Shown here: positions 8,832 to 17,689 of the stretch, piece by piece
Position numbering within the stretch: position 1 is the first letter of the stretch
Layout of the letters: each line of letters opens with the position of its first letter
Source of the DNA: Alphaproteobacteria bacterium
GTDB lineage: Bacteria; Pseudomonadota; Alphaproteobacteria; DSM-16000; Inquilinaceae
DNA: 64,000 nucleotides
Direction: 5' to 3'
Assembly: GCA_028281925.1 (NCBI GenBank)
Contig: JANQIX010000006.1
Location: 1 to 64,000 of the forward strand
The notes under the pieces: generated by a model
Databases searched by the model: none
What the model was told of the DNA's origin: nothing
Seen by the model: only the letters and a program-made list of their open reading frames with translations
Position numbers and translations under genes: made by a program

Positions 8832-9323
8832 GTGAGGCGCCATGACCTTACTTGCCTAGCAATGATGTATCGTGGCGATATGCCCACGGGCGGCGACAAC
8901 GGGCGACCCAGGGGGGATTGGTTGGCCTTCCGGATGCGCAACGACTTGGCCGAGCTTGGCAGGCTCCTCGATGAGGTCGAGGCGTACTGTTCTGCGCGCG
9001 ACATCCCCGAAGAAGTGGCGCGCGGCTTGGCCGTGGCGCTGGACGAACTGATCAGCAATACGGTGATGCACGGCTATGCCGACGGCCGTCATCACGACAT
9101 CGAGTTGCACCTGGACGTTACCGACACCGGCCTCAGCGCCGAGGTCGTCGACGACGCCTCCGCCTTCAACCCGCTGGAACATCCCGCCCCCGATACGACA
9201 TTACCCGCCGAACAGCGGCCGATCGGCGGACTAGGCATTCATCTTGTCCGCAAGCTCATGGACGAGGTGACCTATGAACGGCGCGCGGGCCGCAATCACG
9301 TGCGTCTGATCAAGCGCATGTGA
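8832..9323 (+). CDS. RsbW/SpoIIAB-like anti-sigma regulatory ATPase
   Basis: 163 residues from a GTG at 8832; ATGs at 8862, 8865 and 8880 are alternatives, and only the GTG has a purine-rich GGGACGAGG stretch before it. The protein is a GHKL-type ATPase of the HATPase_c_2 group: N box ALDELISNTVMHGY, G1-like EVVDDASAFNP and G2 box GGLGIHLVRKLMDEV. Members act as anti-sigma factors or as serine kinases on STAS antagonists. With the STAS gene at 6314 and the Hanks kinase between them it completes the parts list of a partner switch, though no cognate sigma factor is adjacent. The target is unknown. Confidence 0.85.
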   Translation: MRRHDLTCLAMMYRGDMPTGGDNGRPRGDWLAFRMRNDLAELGRLLDEVEAYCSARDIPEEVARGLAVALDELISNTVMHGYADGRHHDIELHLDVTDTGLSAEVVDDASAFNPLEHPAPDTTLPAEQRPIGGLGIHLVRKLMDEVTYERRAGRNHVRLIKRM

Positions 9324-9608
9324 ACTTGGCGACGGCGATTGTCGCCTCTGCCGACCACTCCCTTTATGATGCAGTACGTCTGCGTATTTCCCGCGATCGG
9401 GAAGCCGTTGTGCATACGCCGGAAAGCGGTGATACTTAGATATCGCAGACTTGCCCGCGTCGGGCGGGCGCCTAGATAGCCCAAGCATCTACTGGCCGCG
9501 ATCTGGCGGTCCTCGCCGTTTGTGCCGGAAGGCTTTTCAGTGCAATGCGAGGCAGGACAACGGATCGTCGGACCGGAGGCAACATCCACGAAAGGGGAGA
9601 CCACCAGG

Positions 9609-10763
9609 ATGACGAGGACACCGGAAACGAGAAGCCGCGAAGCGGTCCAAGGCGTGAGCGAAGCCCGCAGGACCTTCCTCAGAAGCATGGCCCTGGGCGG
9701 GGCGGCCGTGGCCGGCGGCGCGACATTGGGAGCACCGGCGATCGTCAGCGGGCAGGAAGCCGGCGCCACCTTCCGCATCCAGACCTCGTGGCAGCCAGGC
9801 ACGACCGGCTACCGCCTGTTCGAGGAATTCTGCAACAGCATGGTGGAGCTGACGAGCGGAGAGCTGGCGTTCACCCCGTTCCCGGCGGGCGCCGTGTCAG
9901 GCGATTTCCAGCTGTTCGACGCCGTACGCAACGGCGTGTTGGAAGGCATGAACGTCTTCACGGTCTACTGGGCGGGCCGCATGCCGGCGGGTGTGTTCCT
10001 GTCATCCTATCCGATGGGCCTGAACCATCCCCACCAGTGGGACATGATGTTCAACGCCTATGGCGGCCGCGAGTTGGCGCGTGAGCTGTACGAGAGGAAC
10101 GGCCTCTACTTCGTCGGCCACGTCCACCACGACATGAACCTGATCCACGCCAACACTGAGATCACGTCGCTGGACCAGTTCGAGGGCGTCAAGCTGCGCG
10201 TGCCGGGCGGCATCGTTGCCGACTGCTTCGCGGATATCGGCGCGCGCACGACGCTGCTGCCGGGCTCGGAAGTCTATCCGGCGCTTGAGCGCGGCACGAT
10301 CGATGCGGCCGATTTCGTCGGTCCGGCCGTGAACTACGACCTCGGCTTCCATCAGGTCACCAACGTCATCGTCATGGGGCCGCCGTCAACGCCATGCCTG
10401 CACCAGCCGGTCGACCTCATGGACATCTCTTTCAGCCTGCGCGCTTGGAACCAGTTGTCCGACCACCTCAAAGAGCTGATGCCGCATCTCGTTGCGGGAT
10501 ACTCGGCCACACATTATGCGGGGATTCAGGCCGCCAACCGGGAAGCTTGGCCGAAATACGAGGAGGCCGGCACCACCATCTCGCGGCTGTCGGAGGAAGA
10601 TGCCGTGCGGTTCCGACAGGTCGCGATCCCGCGGTGGTTCGAATGGGCGAACAAGGACACCGACGCCGCACGGCTGTTCTCGCTGCATCTGGCCGTCATG
10701 CAGGATCCGGAAGTGGCCTACATCACGCCGGACGACATAGCGGGCTACGAGTTGGATCTGTAG
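9609..10763 (+). CDS. TRAP transporter solute-binding protein (DctP family)
   Basis: 384 residues from the ATG at 9609; GGGGAGA lies upstream, and the longer frame back to 9522 adds a stretch without signal features. Residues about 18-48 form a Tat signal: ARRTFLRSMALGG with the twin Arg, then an Ala/Gly-rich segment ending near APAIVSG. The mature part is a periplasmic DctP fold of the larger subgroup that includes the alpha-keto-acid protein TakP: SSYPMGL, then KLRVPGGIVADCFADIGA with the Arg that usually pairs with the ligand carboxylate, then YPALERGTIDAADFVGPAVNYDLGF. It delivers an organic acid to the DctQM fusion encoded next. The substrate cannot be read from sequence. Confidence 0.92.
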   Translation: MTRTPETRSREAVQGVSEARRTFLRSMALGGAAVAGGATLGAPAIVSGQEAGATFRIQTSWQPGTTGYRLFEEFCNSMVELTSGELAFTPFPAGAVSGDFQLFDAVRNGVLEGMNVFTVYWAGRMPAGVFLSSYPMGLNHPHQWDMMFNAYGGRELARELYERNGLYFVGHVHHDMNLIHANTEITSLDQFEGVKLRVPGGIVADCFADIGARTTLLPGSEVYPALERGTIDAADFVGPAVNYDLGFHQVTNVIVMGPPSTPCLHQPVDLMDISFSLRAWNQLSDHLKELMPHLVAGYSATHYAGIQAANREAWPKYEEAGTTISRLSEEDAVRFRQVAIPRWFEWANKDTDAARLFSLHLAVMQDPEVAYITPDDIAGYELDL

Positions 10764-10797
10764 CCAAAGCCGCCTGAAGGGCGTTCTCTCGTCTCGG

Positions 10798-10825
10798 GGG
10801 GTGGGGCGCAAGTCTGCCCCACCCC
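10798..10825 (+). other. Intercistronic stem-loop between TRAP genes
   Basis: Perfect 10-base arms (GGGGTGGGGC and GCCCCACCCC) around an 8-base loop, 34 bases after the binding-protein stop and 28 bases before the permease start. No T-run follows. Such hairpins after binding-protein genes commonly stabilise the upstream message or partly stop transcription, giving more binding protein than permease; that role is inferred here. Confidence 0.7.
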
Positions 10826-10853
10826 GCCATATGGTGGCTTCGGATCGCGTCGC

Positions 10854-13109
10854 ATGTTCAATCTTCAGATCGATTTCGTTCTGCCGCACTGGATGTACTG
10901 GGGCGGCCTGTTTCTCGTACCGCTGCTGTTCATGGCCAAGGCCGGATGGAAAGAGCCGTCGGTCGCTGCAGAGACGACGACCGGAGATTCAAGCATCCCG
11001 CAAAACACCGACGGGTCGGCTACAGCTGGCAACGGCTTTACCCGGACTGTGGACCGCGTTTCACAGTTCAGCGGCGCCTTCGTCGCCTATTGGACGATCA
11101 TTGCCGTCGTCGTTTATTTCTACGAAGTCGTTGCCAGGTACTTCTTCAATTCGCCGAGCAATTGGGCGCATGAGTCGATGTTCCTGATGTTCGGGATGCA
11201 GTACATCTTGGCAGGCGCCTACGCCTATCTGCACAATGCGCATGTCCGGGTCGATCTCTTTTATGCGCGAGGTGGCGCGAAGAAGAAGGCAGCGATCGAC
11301 ATCCTCACGCATTTTGCCTTCCTGATGTTCGCCTTCGGTTTCATCTGGACCGCCTGGACCTTCTTTTCGCAGTCCATGAATTCGAACGAATTTTTCTTCG
11401 CCTCGGGCTACTCCAACGAAGTGTCGTTCACGGAATGGGCGGTCGCCTATTATCCGGTGAAGTTCGCTTTGGTCCTGGGCGGCGTGCTGCTGCTGGCGCA
11501 GGGCATCAGCCGGGTCGTGAAGGACATCCAGATCCTCCGGGCATCGGGACAAGTGGAGGTTGAGAGCCGGCCAAGCTCCACAGTCCATGCCGCCAGGCAG
11601 GCACCGACCACGTCGCGCGACCTGATAGTGCTGCTGGGCAGCCTCGTGCTTGGCTTCCTGTTGTTCGTAGAGGTGATCAACGTCGCCTTCTACGACCCCT
11701 ACGGCGACGAACGGTTCCTGTTCACCATTCAAGGGTCGCTGGCAGGAACGCCGATCGGCACGCTCTCGATCCTCATGTTCGGCTCGCTGCTGGTGCTGCT
11801 GTTCTGCGGGCTGCCGCTGGCGTTCGTCACGGGTTCGCTGGGTGTGTTGTTCATCTACATGGTCGGCGACCAGTTCATGCTGAACATCATTCCGGCGCGG
11901 ATTTTCCCGCTGATGACCAACTATCAGCTCTCGGCGATCCCGTTGTTCATCTTCATGGCGTCGATGCTGGAACGGGCCGGCCTGATCGACGAGATGTTCG
12001 ACGTTCTCTACAAGTGGATGGGCGGCCTGGGCGGCGGATTGGCCGTGGCGACGATCATCGCATCGACGATCCTGGCCGCCATGGTCGGCGTCATCGGCGC
12101 GGCGGTCGTCACCATGGGCATCATCGCCCTGCCGGCGATGCTGAAGCGCAACTACGACCCTCAGATCGCGCTCGGCTCGATCATGGCCGGCGGCACGCTG
12201 GGGATCCTGATCCCACCGTCCATCCTGGCCATCATCTTCGCCGTGGTGGCACAGCAGTCCGTGGGTGAGCTCTATGTCGGCGCGATCCTGCCGGGGCTGA
12301 TGCTCTCTGGCCTTTACTGCGTCTATGTCGGCATCCGCAGCGCCGTCAACCCGAACCTGGGACCGCCACTGCCGCGCGAAGAGCGGGTGGATATGGCGGA
12401 GAAGCTGCGTCTCTTGAGGCAGATGCTGGCGCCGCTGCTGCTGATCGTGGTGGTGCTGGGCGTCATCTTCACCGGTGCGGCAACACCGGTGGAAGCCGCA
12501 GGCATCGGCAGCTTCGGGGCGATGATCGTTGCGGCCATGCACGGGCGCCTCAGCTGGCAGAGTGTGAAGCAGGCCAGCATTACGACGGCCAAGGCCAGCG
12601 CCATGGTGCTGTGGATCATCTTCGGGGCCACGATCTTCGTCGGCTTCTACATCCTGCAGGGCGGCCAGACCTTCGTGTCGGACATGATCCTGGGCACGGG
12701 CCTCGGGCCCTACGGCGTGCTGATCCTGATGATGATCATCCTGGTGTTCCTTGGCATGTTCCTGGACTGGGTCGGCATCCTGCTGCTGGCCGTGCCGATC
12801 TTCATTCCGATCATCAATCAGCTGGACTTTTCCGGCGTGGCCGGCCTGCCCGGCGTGGCGCCGGCCGATGTCGCGCTCTGGTTCGGCGTGCTCTATCTGG
12901 TCAACATGCAGATGAGCTTCCTGTCGCCACCCTTCGGCTATGCGCTGTTCTATATCCGCGGCGTGGCGCCGCCCAGCATCTCTACGGCGACGATCTTCAA
13001 ATCGGCCCTGCCGTTCCTAGCGCTCCAGATACTGGGGCTTACGATCTGCATCCTGTTCCCGCAGCTTATCGTCTGGCTGCCGAACCTGATCTATCGCGGG
13101 GGAGGATAG
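10854..13109 (+). CDS. Fused TRAP transporter permease (DctQ-DctM)
   Basis: 751 residues joining small and large TRAP permease subunits. Residues about 1-240 are the DctQ-type part with an extra N-terminal membrane segment and a loop rich in Thr and Ser before the four-helix core (ARYFFNSPSNWAHESMFLMFG). A charged linker with Arg, Ser and Thr runs to about 255, then the DctM-type part begins with many membrane segments; typical pieces are GLPLAFVTGSLGV, IPLFIFMASMLERAGLID, GGTLGILIPPSI and the last-helix LSPPFGYALFYIRGVAP. It imports solute with sodium or protons using the binding protein encoded upstream. Fused QM proteins are known in several lineages; this one is intact. Confidence 0.93.
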   Translation: MFNLQIDFVLPHWMYWGGLFLVPLLFMAKAGWKEPSVAAETTTGDSSIPQNTDGSATAGNGFTRTVDRVSQFSGAFVAYWTIIAVVVYFYEVVARYFFNSPSNWAHESMFLMFGMQYILAGAYAYLHNAHVRVDLFYARGGAKKKAAIDILTHFAFLMFAFGFIWTAWTFFSQSMNSNEFFFASGYSNEVSFTEWAVAYYPVKFALVLGGVLLLAQGISRVVKDIQILRASGQVEVESRPSSTVHAARQAPTTSRDLIVLLGSLVLGFLLFVEVINVAFYDPYGDERFLFTIQGSLAGTPIGTLSILMFGSLLVLLFCGLPLAFVTGSLGVLFIYMVGDQFMLNIIPARIFPLMTNYQLSAIPLFIFMASMLERAGLIDEMFDVLYKWMGGLGGGLAVATIIASTILAAMVGVIGAAVVTMGIIALPAMLKRNYDPQIALGSIMAGGTLGILIPPSILAIIFAVVAQQSVGELYVGAILPGLMLSGLYCVYVGIRSAVNPNLGPPLPREERVDMAEKLRLLRQMLAPLLLIVVVLGVIFTGAATPVEAAGIGSFGAMIVAAMHGRLSWQSVKQASITTAKASAMVLWIIFGATIFVGFYILQGGQTFVSDMILGTGLGPYGVLILMMIILVFLGMFLDWVGILLLAVPIFIPIINQLDFSGVAGLPGVAPADVALWFGVLYLVNMQMSFLSPPFGYALFYIRGVAPPSISTATIFKSALPFLALQILGLTICILFPQLIVWLPNLIYRGGG

Positions 13110-13121
13110 CCGGCCGGGGCA

Positions 13122-13874
13122 TCAAGCCCCGCCGTCCGCCCGTGCGGTGCGAAGATGCGTCAGCAATGCTTCGGGCAGCGGCGTCCATAGTCCCGTGCGC
13201 ACACCGGCGTCGGCCAAGCCGCGGCGGACCCATTCATTGCAGGTCACGATGAAGGTGTACGTGCCCTGGGCTTCATAGAACCCGTCATTCCCGCTGTAGC
13301 TGTACCCCTCGATGCGCTGCGGGTTGCCTTCGGCGTCAGGTGCGACCGTCTCGCGGATGTGGTCAACGAGCTTCAGATAGGCTTCAGGCGAGACGGTGAC
13401 GACGGTGTACGCCTCGCCTTCCAGCAACGGCGGCCAATAGGCGACATGAAGCGCCGAGCCACCGATGCCGACGATTGCCTTGAACCCGACCCAGGGGTCG
13501 AAGTCCGACCATCGGGGCGTGTTCAAATAGAACTCCCGGTTACCCCAGCCAAAGGAAATCGTGTCGGCCCACAAGGGCGCGGCGGGAAAGTCCGTCGGGG
13601 GAAATTCAGCCGTCCAGTCGACATTCAGCGCCCGCACCGGCAGGTGCAGGTTGGCATGTGCGCCATTGGACGACACGCCGATCGGCACGCCATGTTCCGC
13701 TGGCACGAAATCCGTGTTGATGGCAATGCGGGCCAGGCCGTACGCCGCGCTGAAATAGAGCACCGGGATCGCCACCAAGACAGCAAGGGTCCAGGCGAAC
13801 CATTTCGCCATCCGCCATAGAACCGAACGCCTCGCTTGGCGCCCAGCGCGCCCGTGGCTGCTCACATGCTCCAT
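13122..13874 (-). CDS. DUF2459 / TIGR02117 family membrane-anchored protein
   Basis: 250 residues from the ATG at 13874, preceded by GGAAGG at a good distance; a frame back to 14312 overlaps the neighbouring methyltransferase and is not used. One membrane segment near residues 25-45 follows an Arg-rich N-terminus, so the rest should be periplasmic. Family features: the strand ending VSSNGAHANLHLPV, the DTISFGWGNREFYLNTPRW block, and a later TCNEWVRRGLADAGVRTGLWTPLP. The Cys, Asn and Trp of the last block and the His in the first give it the look of a papain-like (NlpC/P60-related) active site, which is my inference. The molecular role of the family is unknown. Confidence 0.85.
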   Translation of the reverse strand: MEHVSSHGRAGRQARRSVLWRMAKWFAWTLAVLVAIPVLYFSAAYGLARIAINTDFVPAEHGVPIGVSSNGAHANLHLPVRALNVDWTAEFPPTDFPAAPLWADTISFGWGNREFYLNTPRWSDFDPWVGFKAIVGIGGSALHVAYWPPLLEGEAYTVVTVSPEAYLKLVDHIRETVAPDAEGNPQRIEGYSYSGNDGFYEAQGTYTFIVTCNEWVRRGLADAGVRTGLWTPLPEALLTHLRTARADGGA

Positions 13875-13933
13875 ATCTTCAGCCTTCCGGGAATGGCTGC
13901 CTGCCCTGCTCGCGTTATACGGCACTTTCCCGG

Positions 13934-14749
13934 CTATCGGCGACCTGGTTTCACCCCCCATGCGCCGAAGATCGCCACGTATCCCCAGGCTGGCCGTGAC
14001 TCGTCGGAAACCCAGTCCTGCAGTTCCGCACGGGCGACAGCCGGGTCGTATGCGGTCGCGGCATCGTCCAGCCGGTACGAAAGCGCGGCGTTCACGAAGA
14101 CCTCTCTTGTGAAGTGGGAAGTGGTCGCAACGCGAACATCGACCGCACAGTCGCCGAACCCCGTTTCGGTCAGCATCACCGGAAGCTTGCGACCGATATA
14201 GCGGTTGCCGTTGGTCGCCGCCTGCCGGGCGCCCGACGTGTCCACTAGTTGCCGGAACGTACTCGGTTCCGGATAGAGGGTCAGCCAGCGGTCGTCGGCA
14301 TCGATGGCACACAGGATGCCGCCGGGACGGAGCACACGCAGCCCCTCCCGCAGCGCGGCGGCCGGATCGTGAAGGTGCTGCAGGATGAAGCGCATAACCA
14401 CGAAGTCGACCGCATCATCGGCAATCGGCAGATCATAGAGCTCGCATGCGACCGGCTGGATGTTGCGCAGACCCGCTGTCTCGGATGACCCACGCAGCCG
14501 ACCCAGCATCTCCGCATCCCGGTCGACCGCCACCACGAGGCTCTGCATCACTTCCCCGGCAACCCTGGTGGTGATGGCCCCCGGCCCGCTGCCGATATCG
14601 ACCACGCACATACCGTCGCGCAGCCCCGCCTGCTGCAAGATCGGACGGTCGATCGTATCGAACGTCGTTGCCTGCTGCCCCAGCCGGGAGAGTTCCTGAT
14701 CACGATCGGCGAACTGCGACAGACGATAAGAGCCGCGCGGCTTCTGCAT
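13934..14749 (-). CDS. Class I SAM-dependent methyltransferase
   Basis: 271 residues. The SAM-binding motif I reads VVDIGSGPGAIT (about residues 49-60), followed by an acidic VAVDRDAEML, a motif II-like FVVMRFILQHLHDP, and a motif III-like LRPGGILCAIDADD. The C-terminal third, with TSHFTREVFVNAALSYR and a final GYVAIFGAWG strand, is the typical cap of the Methyltransf_25/31 group. Substrate unknown. It is upstream of and in the same direction as the DUF2459 gene, 59 bases away, so cotranscription is possible. Confidence 0.88.
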   Translation of the reverse strand: MQKPRGSYRLSQFADRDQELSRLGQQATTFDTIDRPILQQAGLRDGMCVVDIGSGPGAITTRVAGEVMQSLVVAVDRDAEMLGRLRGSSETAGLRNIQPVACELYDLPIADDAVDFVVMRFILQHLHDPAAALREGLRVLRPGGILCAIDADDRWLTLYPEPSTFRQLVDTSGARQAATNGNRYIGRKLPVMLTETGFGDCAVDVRVATTSHFTREVFVNAALSYRLDDAATAYDPAVARAELQDWVSDESRPAWGYVAIFGAWGVKPGRR

Positions 14750-15112
14750 GACACCCGCCTTGTACGCTTCGGTTGCGTCGTTTTGCAGTCAAGCAATGGC
14801 AGCGTGGCGCAGGCAAGACGCCATAGCTACGCGAGGTCGATATTCGACGGGAATCGCCGGATCGAAAACCTGGCCGAGGCGCGAAAAGGTCCGACAAGTC
14901 AGACCGTAAGAGTCACTTAGTTAACCATCAAAGGATTTGCCGACTCAAGCCGCGATACTTTGCTTAGCTACCGTTCTAATGTGTAAAGGCAGCTGAAATT
15001 CACAGACAAGCAGGCTGATCATCTTTCATCATGCGCCTTCATCATCTATCATTAACCAAAGCGGTTCACAATGAATGACTAGACAGCACAATCGATTGGA
15101 GCGACTGGATAG
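14750..15112. other. Intergenic region, promoter-like, no gene
   Basis: 363 bases between a minus-strand and a plus-strand gene. The right half is clearly richer in A/T than its surroundings and includes two imperfect copies of a TTCATCATC-type stretch near 15022-15054, then GTTAACC-like runs. It probably carries divergent promoters. I see no open frame with coding character and no RNA gene. Confidence 0.5.
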
Positions 15113-15364
15113 ATGGAACCCCTTCTTCTCATCGGATTGGCGCTGGGGCTGGTCGTCAGTGCGGCCGCCCTGCTCTATCCGTTCTGGCCTTTTGCCAGGC
15201 GCTGGCAGGCCCTGATTGTGGGCGTTGTGGCCTTCGGCGCGCTGGCCTTTGCGGTGCCGAGCATCGACAGCTCCTCAAGCAACGCAGCACAGAACATTGC
15301 CGCGACGGCACCGGCCGAAGTGACTCCGGTCGAGCTCGCCAGCACCACGGATTCGGCTGACTGA
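15113..15364 (+). CDS. Small membrane protein, hypothetical
   Basis: 83 residues. Two hydrophobic helices (about residues 4-24 and 31-49) are separated by PFWPFARRW, leaving a C-terminal tail rich in Ser, Ala and Thr that would be outside or inside depending on topology. GGAG lies 11 bases before the ATG. I do not recognise the family. It stands alone between the A/T-rich upstream region and the convergent matB-like gene. Confidence 0.55.
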   Translation: MEPLLLIGLALGLVVSAAALLYPFWPFARRWQALIVGVVAFGALAFAVPSIDSSSSNAAQNIAATAPAEVTPVELASTTDSAD

Positions 15365-15404
15365 TCGGTCAGCGCGTGCCTGCAGAGGCTCGACCCCGGC
15401 AGGC

Positions 15405-16931
15405 TCAGCGCGCCGGACTGAACGTCTCTGCGTGAGCGGCGCGTAGCACCGTCTTCTGCACCTTCCCCATGGAATTCCGAGGCAGCGAGTCGACGAAGAA
15501 CACACGCTTCGGCACCTTGAAGTTGGCAAGTTCGTTTTTCACCCGATCGATGATCTGCTGTTCCGTGACGTCATCCCGCCCTTCGGCCCGGTGAACGACG
15601 GCCGCGACCGCTTCGCCGAAGTCGGGATGCGGCAGACCGATGGCGGCGCTTTCCACAACGCCGTCGATGGCGTCGATCACACCCTCCACCTCTTTGGGAT
15701 AGACGTTGTAGCCGCCGCAGATGATCAGGTCTTTGGCGCGGCCGACCAGATGGACATAGCCGCGATGGTCGATCATGCCCACATCGCCGGTCTTGAACCA
15801 GCCATCGGCAGTAAATTCCTCATCTGTTTTCTCAGGCATCCTCCAGTAGCCCTTGAAAACATTTGGACCAGTCACCTGCACGTCGCCGATCTCCCCCAGA
15901 TCCAGCACGCGGCCATGGCTGTCGACCACGCGCACCCCTTCCTGCGGCAAGGGGAATCCCACGGTGCCGGCCCGCCGCTCGCCCATCAGCGGGTTTGAGG
16001 TCTGCATGCCGATCTCGGTCATGCCGTAGCGTTCCAGGATCACCTGGCCGGTACGCGCGCGGAATTCCTCATGCGTCTCGCCGAGCAGCGGCGCTGAACC
16101 GGAGATGAACAGCCGCATGTTGCGGCAATGCTCCGCCGTGAAGCCGTCTTCGGCCAACAGGCGGGTGTAATGCGTCGGCACGCCCATCATCACGCTGGCG
16201 CGGCCCAAGAGGCCCATCACCTGCCCAGCGTCATAGCGCTGCAGCCACAGCATCTTGGCGCCCGAAAACAGCACGCAGTGACAGGCGATGAACAGGCCAT
16301 GGACATGGAAGATCGGCAGGATGTGCAGCAGCACATCATGGTGCGTGAATCCCCAGAAATCCCGTAGCACCAGCGCGTTGAAGGCCAGGTTGCGGTGCGT
16401 CAGCATCGCGCCCTTGGGCTTGCCCGTCGTGCCTGAGGTGTAGAGGATCGCCGCCAGGTCGTCTTCGTGCACGGCAACTGGCGGCAGGTCTGCGGGCGAT
16501 CCCGCCGCGGCATCGATGAAGCTCCCCTGCCCGGCCGCATCCAGCGTCAGCACCCGGGCCGCGCCGTGGCGTTGGGCGATCGGGGTCAGTCCGGCTTCGC
16601 GCGCCGGGTCGCAGATCAGCAGCCCCGGCTCAGCATCCCCCACCAGATAGTCCACCTCGGCATCGGTGTAGGCGATGTTCATGGGCAGGAAGACCAGCCC
16701 GGCGCGGGTCGCGGCCAGATAGACGAACAGCGCCTCGGGCGTCTTCTCCACCTGGACGGCGACACGGTCGCCGGGCCTGAGCCCACAATCCAGCATGAAG
16801 CGCCCGAACTGCGCCGTCGTGCGGTCCATGTCGGCATAGCTGTAGCTGCGACCGCCGGGGATCTCGATCAGCGGCTGATTCCGGTCCTCAGGCATATTGG
16901 CGGCAACGGTCGCGTAGACGGATTGGCTCAT
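15405..16931 (-). CDS. matB: Malonyl-CoA synthetase (MatB-like)
   Basis: 508 residues from the ATG at 16931 (a longer frame to 17003 adds 24 residues without family character). The enzyme activates malonate: malonate + ATP + CoA gives malonyl-CoA. Acyl-adenylate motifs are complete: P-loop YTSGTTGKPKGAMLTHRN near residue 165, ERYGMTEIGMQTSNP carrying the MatB-specific region, RRAGTVGFPLP after it, and the C-terminal NSMGKVQK with the catalytic Lys. Length and the ERYGMTE-SNP block match MatB rather than long-chain ligases. No malonate transporter or decarboxylase adjoins it; the TRAP system at 9609 is too far away to link by sequence alone. Confidence 0.85.
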   Translation of the reverse strand: MSQSVYATVAANMPEDRNQPLIEIPGGRSYSYADMDRTTAQFGRFMLDCGLRPGDRVAVQVEKTPEALFVYLAATRAGLVFLPMNIAYTDAEVDYLVGDAEPGLLICDPAREAGLTPIAQRHGAARVLTLDAAGQGSFIDAAAGSPADLPPVAVHEDDLAAILYTSGTTGKPKGAMLTHRNLAFNALVLRDFWGFTHHDVLLHILPIFHVHGLFIACHCVLFSGAKMLWLQRYDAGQVMGLLGRASVMMGVPTHYTRLLAEDGFTAEHCRNMRLFISGSAPLLGETHEEFRARTGQVILERYGMTEIGMQTSNPLMGERRAGTVGFPLPQEGVRVVDSHGRVLDLGEIGDVQVTGPNVFKGYWRMPEKTDEEFTADGWFKTGDVGMIDHRGYVHLVGRAKDLIICGGYNVYPKEVEGVIDAIDGVVESAAIGLPHPDFGEAVAAVVHRAEGRDDVTEQQIIDRVKNELANFKVPKRVFFVDSLPRNSMGKVQKTVLRAAHAETFSPAR

Positions 16932-17112
16932 CAGACTGTCCCAGCTCCGCAGGTGGCCCCGAACGGATGGCCGGTGATTAGCGCCACGACCTGCGCGGCG
17001 CAAGGGAGGCGCCGCATCGTCTGTCCTCGTTCATCACGAAGGCGCGAGTGCGGTTGACTTGTAACGATCGGTCCAACAAATAGCGCTCAGACACCCAACA
17101 GGAGGCTCGCCC

Positions 17113-17682
17113 ATGACCGCTCTCACCCCCCTCTTCCCGCGCCAACCTGTCCCGTCGCTGGAGGTCCCGACCGTCGGCGGCGATGTCTGGCGGCTGGCCG
17201 ATCAGCGCCCCGGCAACTTCACCATGGTCGTGTTCTATCGCGGCTACCACTGCCCGATCTGCTCAAAGTATCTCGGCGAGCTGGAGCGGCTGCTCGGAGA
17301 GTTCGCAGAACGCGGCGTGACCGCCATCGCGCTGTCCAGCGACGGCGAAGACCGCGCGCGTGAGGCGAAGGAAAAGTGGGGCCTGTCGAACCTGACGGTC
17401 GGCTATGGCGTGGACCTGGACAAGGCGCGCGAATGGGGCCTCTACATCTCCACCAGCCGCGGCAAGACGTCGACCGGCGTAGAAGAGCCCGCGTTGTTCA
17501 GCGAGCCGGGCCTGTTCCTGGTGCGCCCCGACGGTACGCTCTATTTCGGCACGGTCCAGACCATGCCGTTCGCCCGTCCTGCCTTCCGCGAGATCCTGGG
17601 TGCGCTCGACTTCGTCTTGAAGGTCGACTATCCGGGCCGCGGCGAGGTCGTCGACCACCACGCAGCCCAGGCGGCTGAATAG
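17113..17682 (+). CDS. Peroxiredoxin-like (AhpC/TSA redoxin) protein
   Basis: 189 residues with a thioredoxin fold: FTMVVFYRGYHCPICSKYLGEL holds a CPIC pair at the place of the peroxidatic Cys. After it come IALSSDGEDRAREAKEKWG and a strand at LFLVRPDGTLYFGTVQTMPFARP. This is the peroxiredoxin-like family with a CxxC rather than a classical two-Cys enzyme. The role is probably reduction of peroxides or a disulfide in the cytoplasm; no signal peptide. AGGAGG precedes the ATG. It faces away from matB and ends 7 bases before the convergent SDR gene. Confidence 0.85.
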   Translation: MTALTPLFPRQPVPSLEVPTVGGDVWRLADQRPGNFTMVVFYRGYHCPICSKYLGELERLLGEFAERGVTAIALSSDGEDRAREAKEKWGLSNLTVGYGVDLDKAREWGLYISTSRGKTSTGVEEPALFSEPGLFLVRPDGTLYFGTVQTMPFARPAFREILGALDFVLKVDYPGRGEVVDHHAAQAAE

Positions 17683-17689
17683 CCCTTGC

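Noticed and set aside
9522..9608. Earlier start for the TRAP binding protein
   Set aside because: It adds a region without signal character; the Tat signal begins after the ATG at 9609.
11061..12542. Long minus-strand frame opposite the TRAP permease
   Set aside because: His/Gln/Arg-rich translation is typical of a shadow of hydrophobic codons; the plus-strand permease is intact.
13110..13135. Short hairpin between the TRAP permease and DUF2459 genes
   Set aside because: Only a 6-base stem (CGGGGC/GCCCCG) that overlaps the coding end; not enough for a terminator call.
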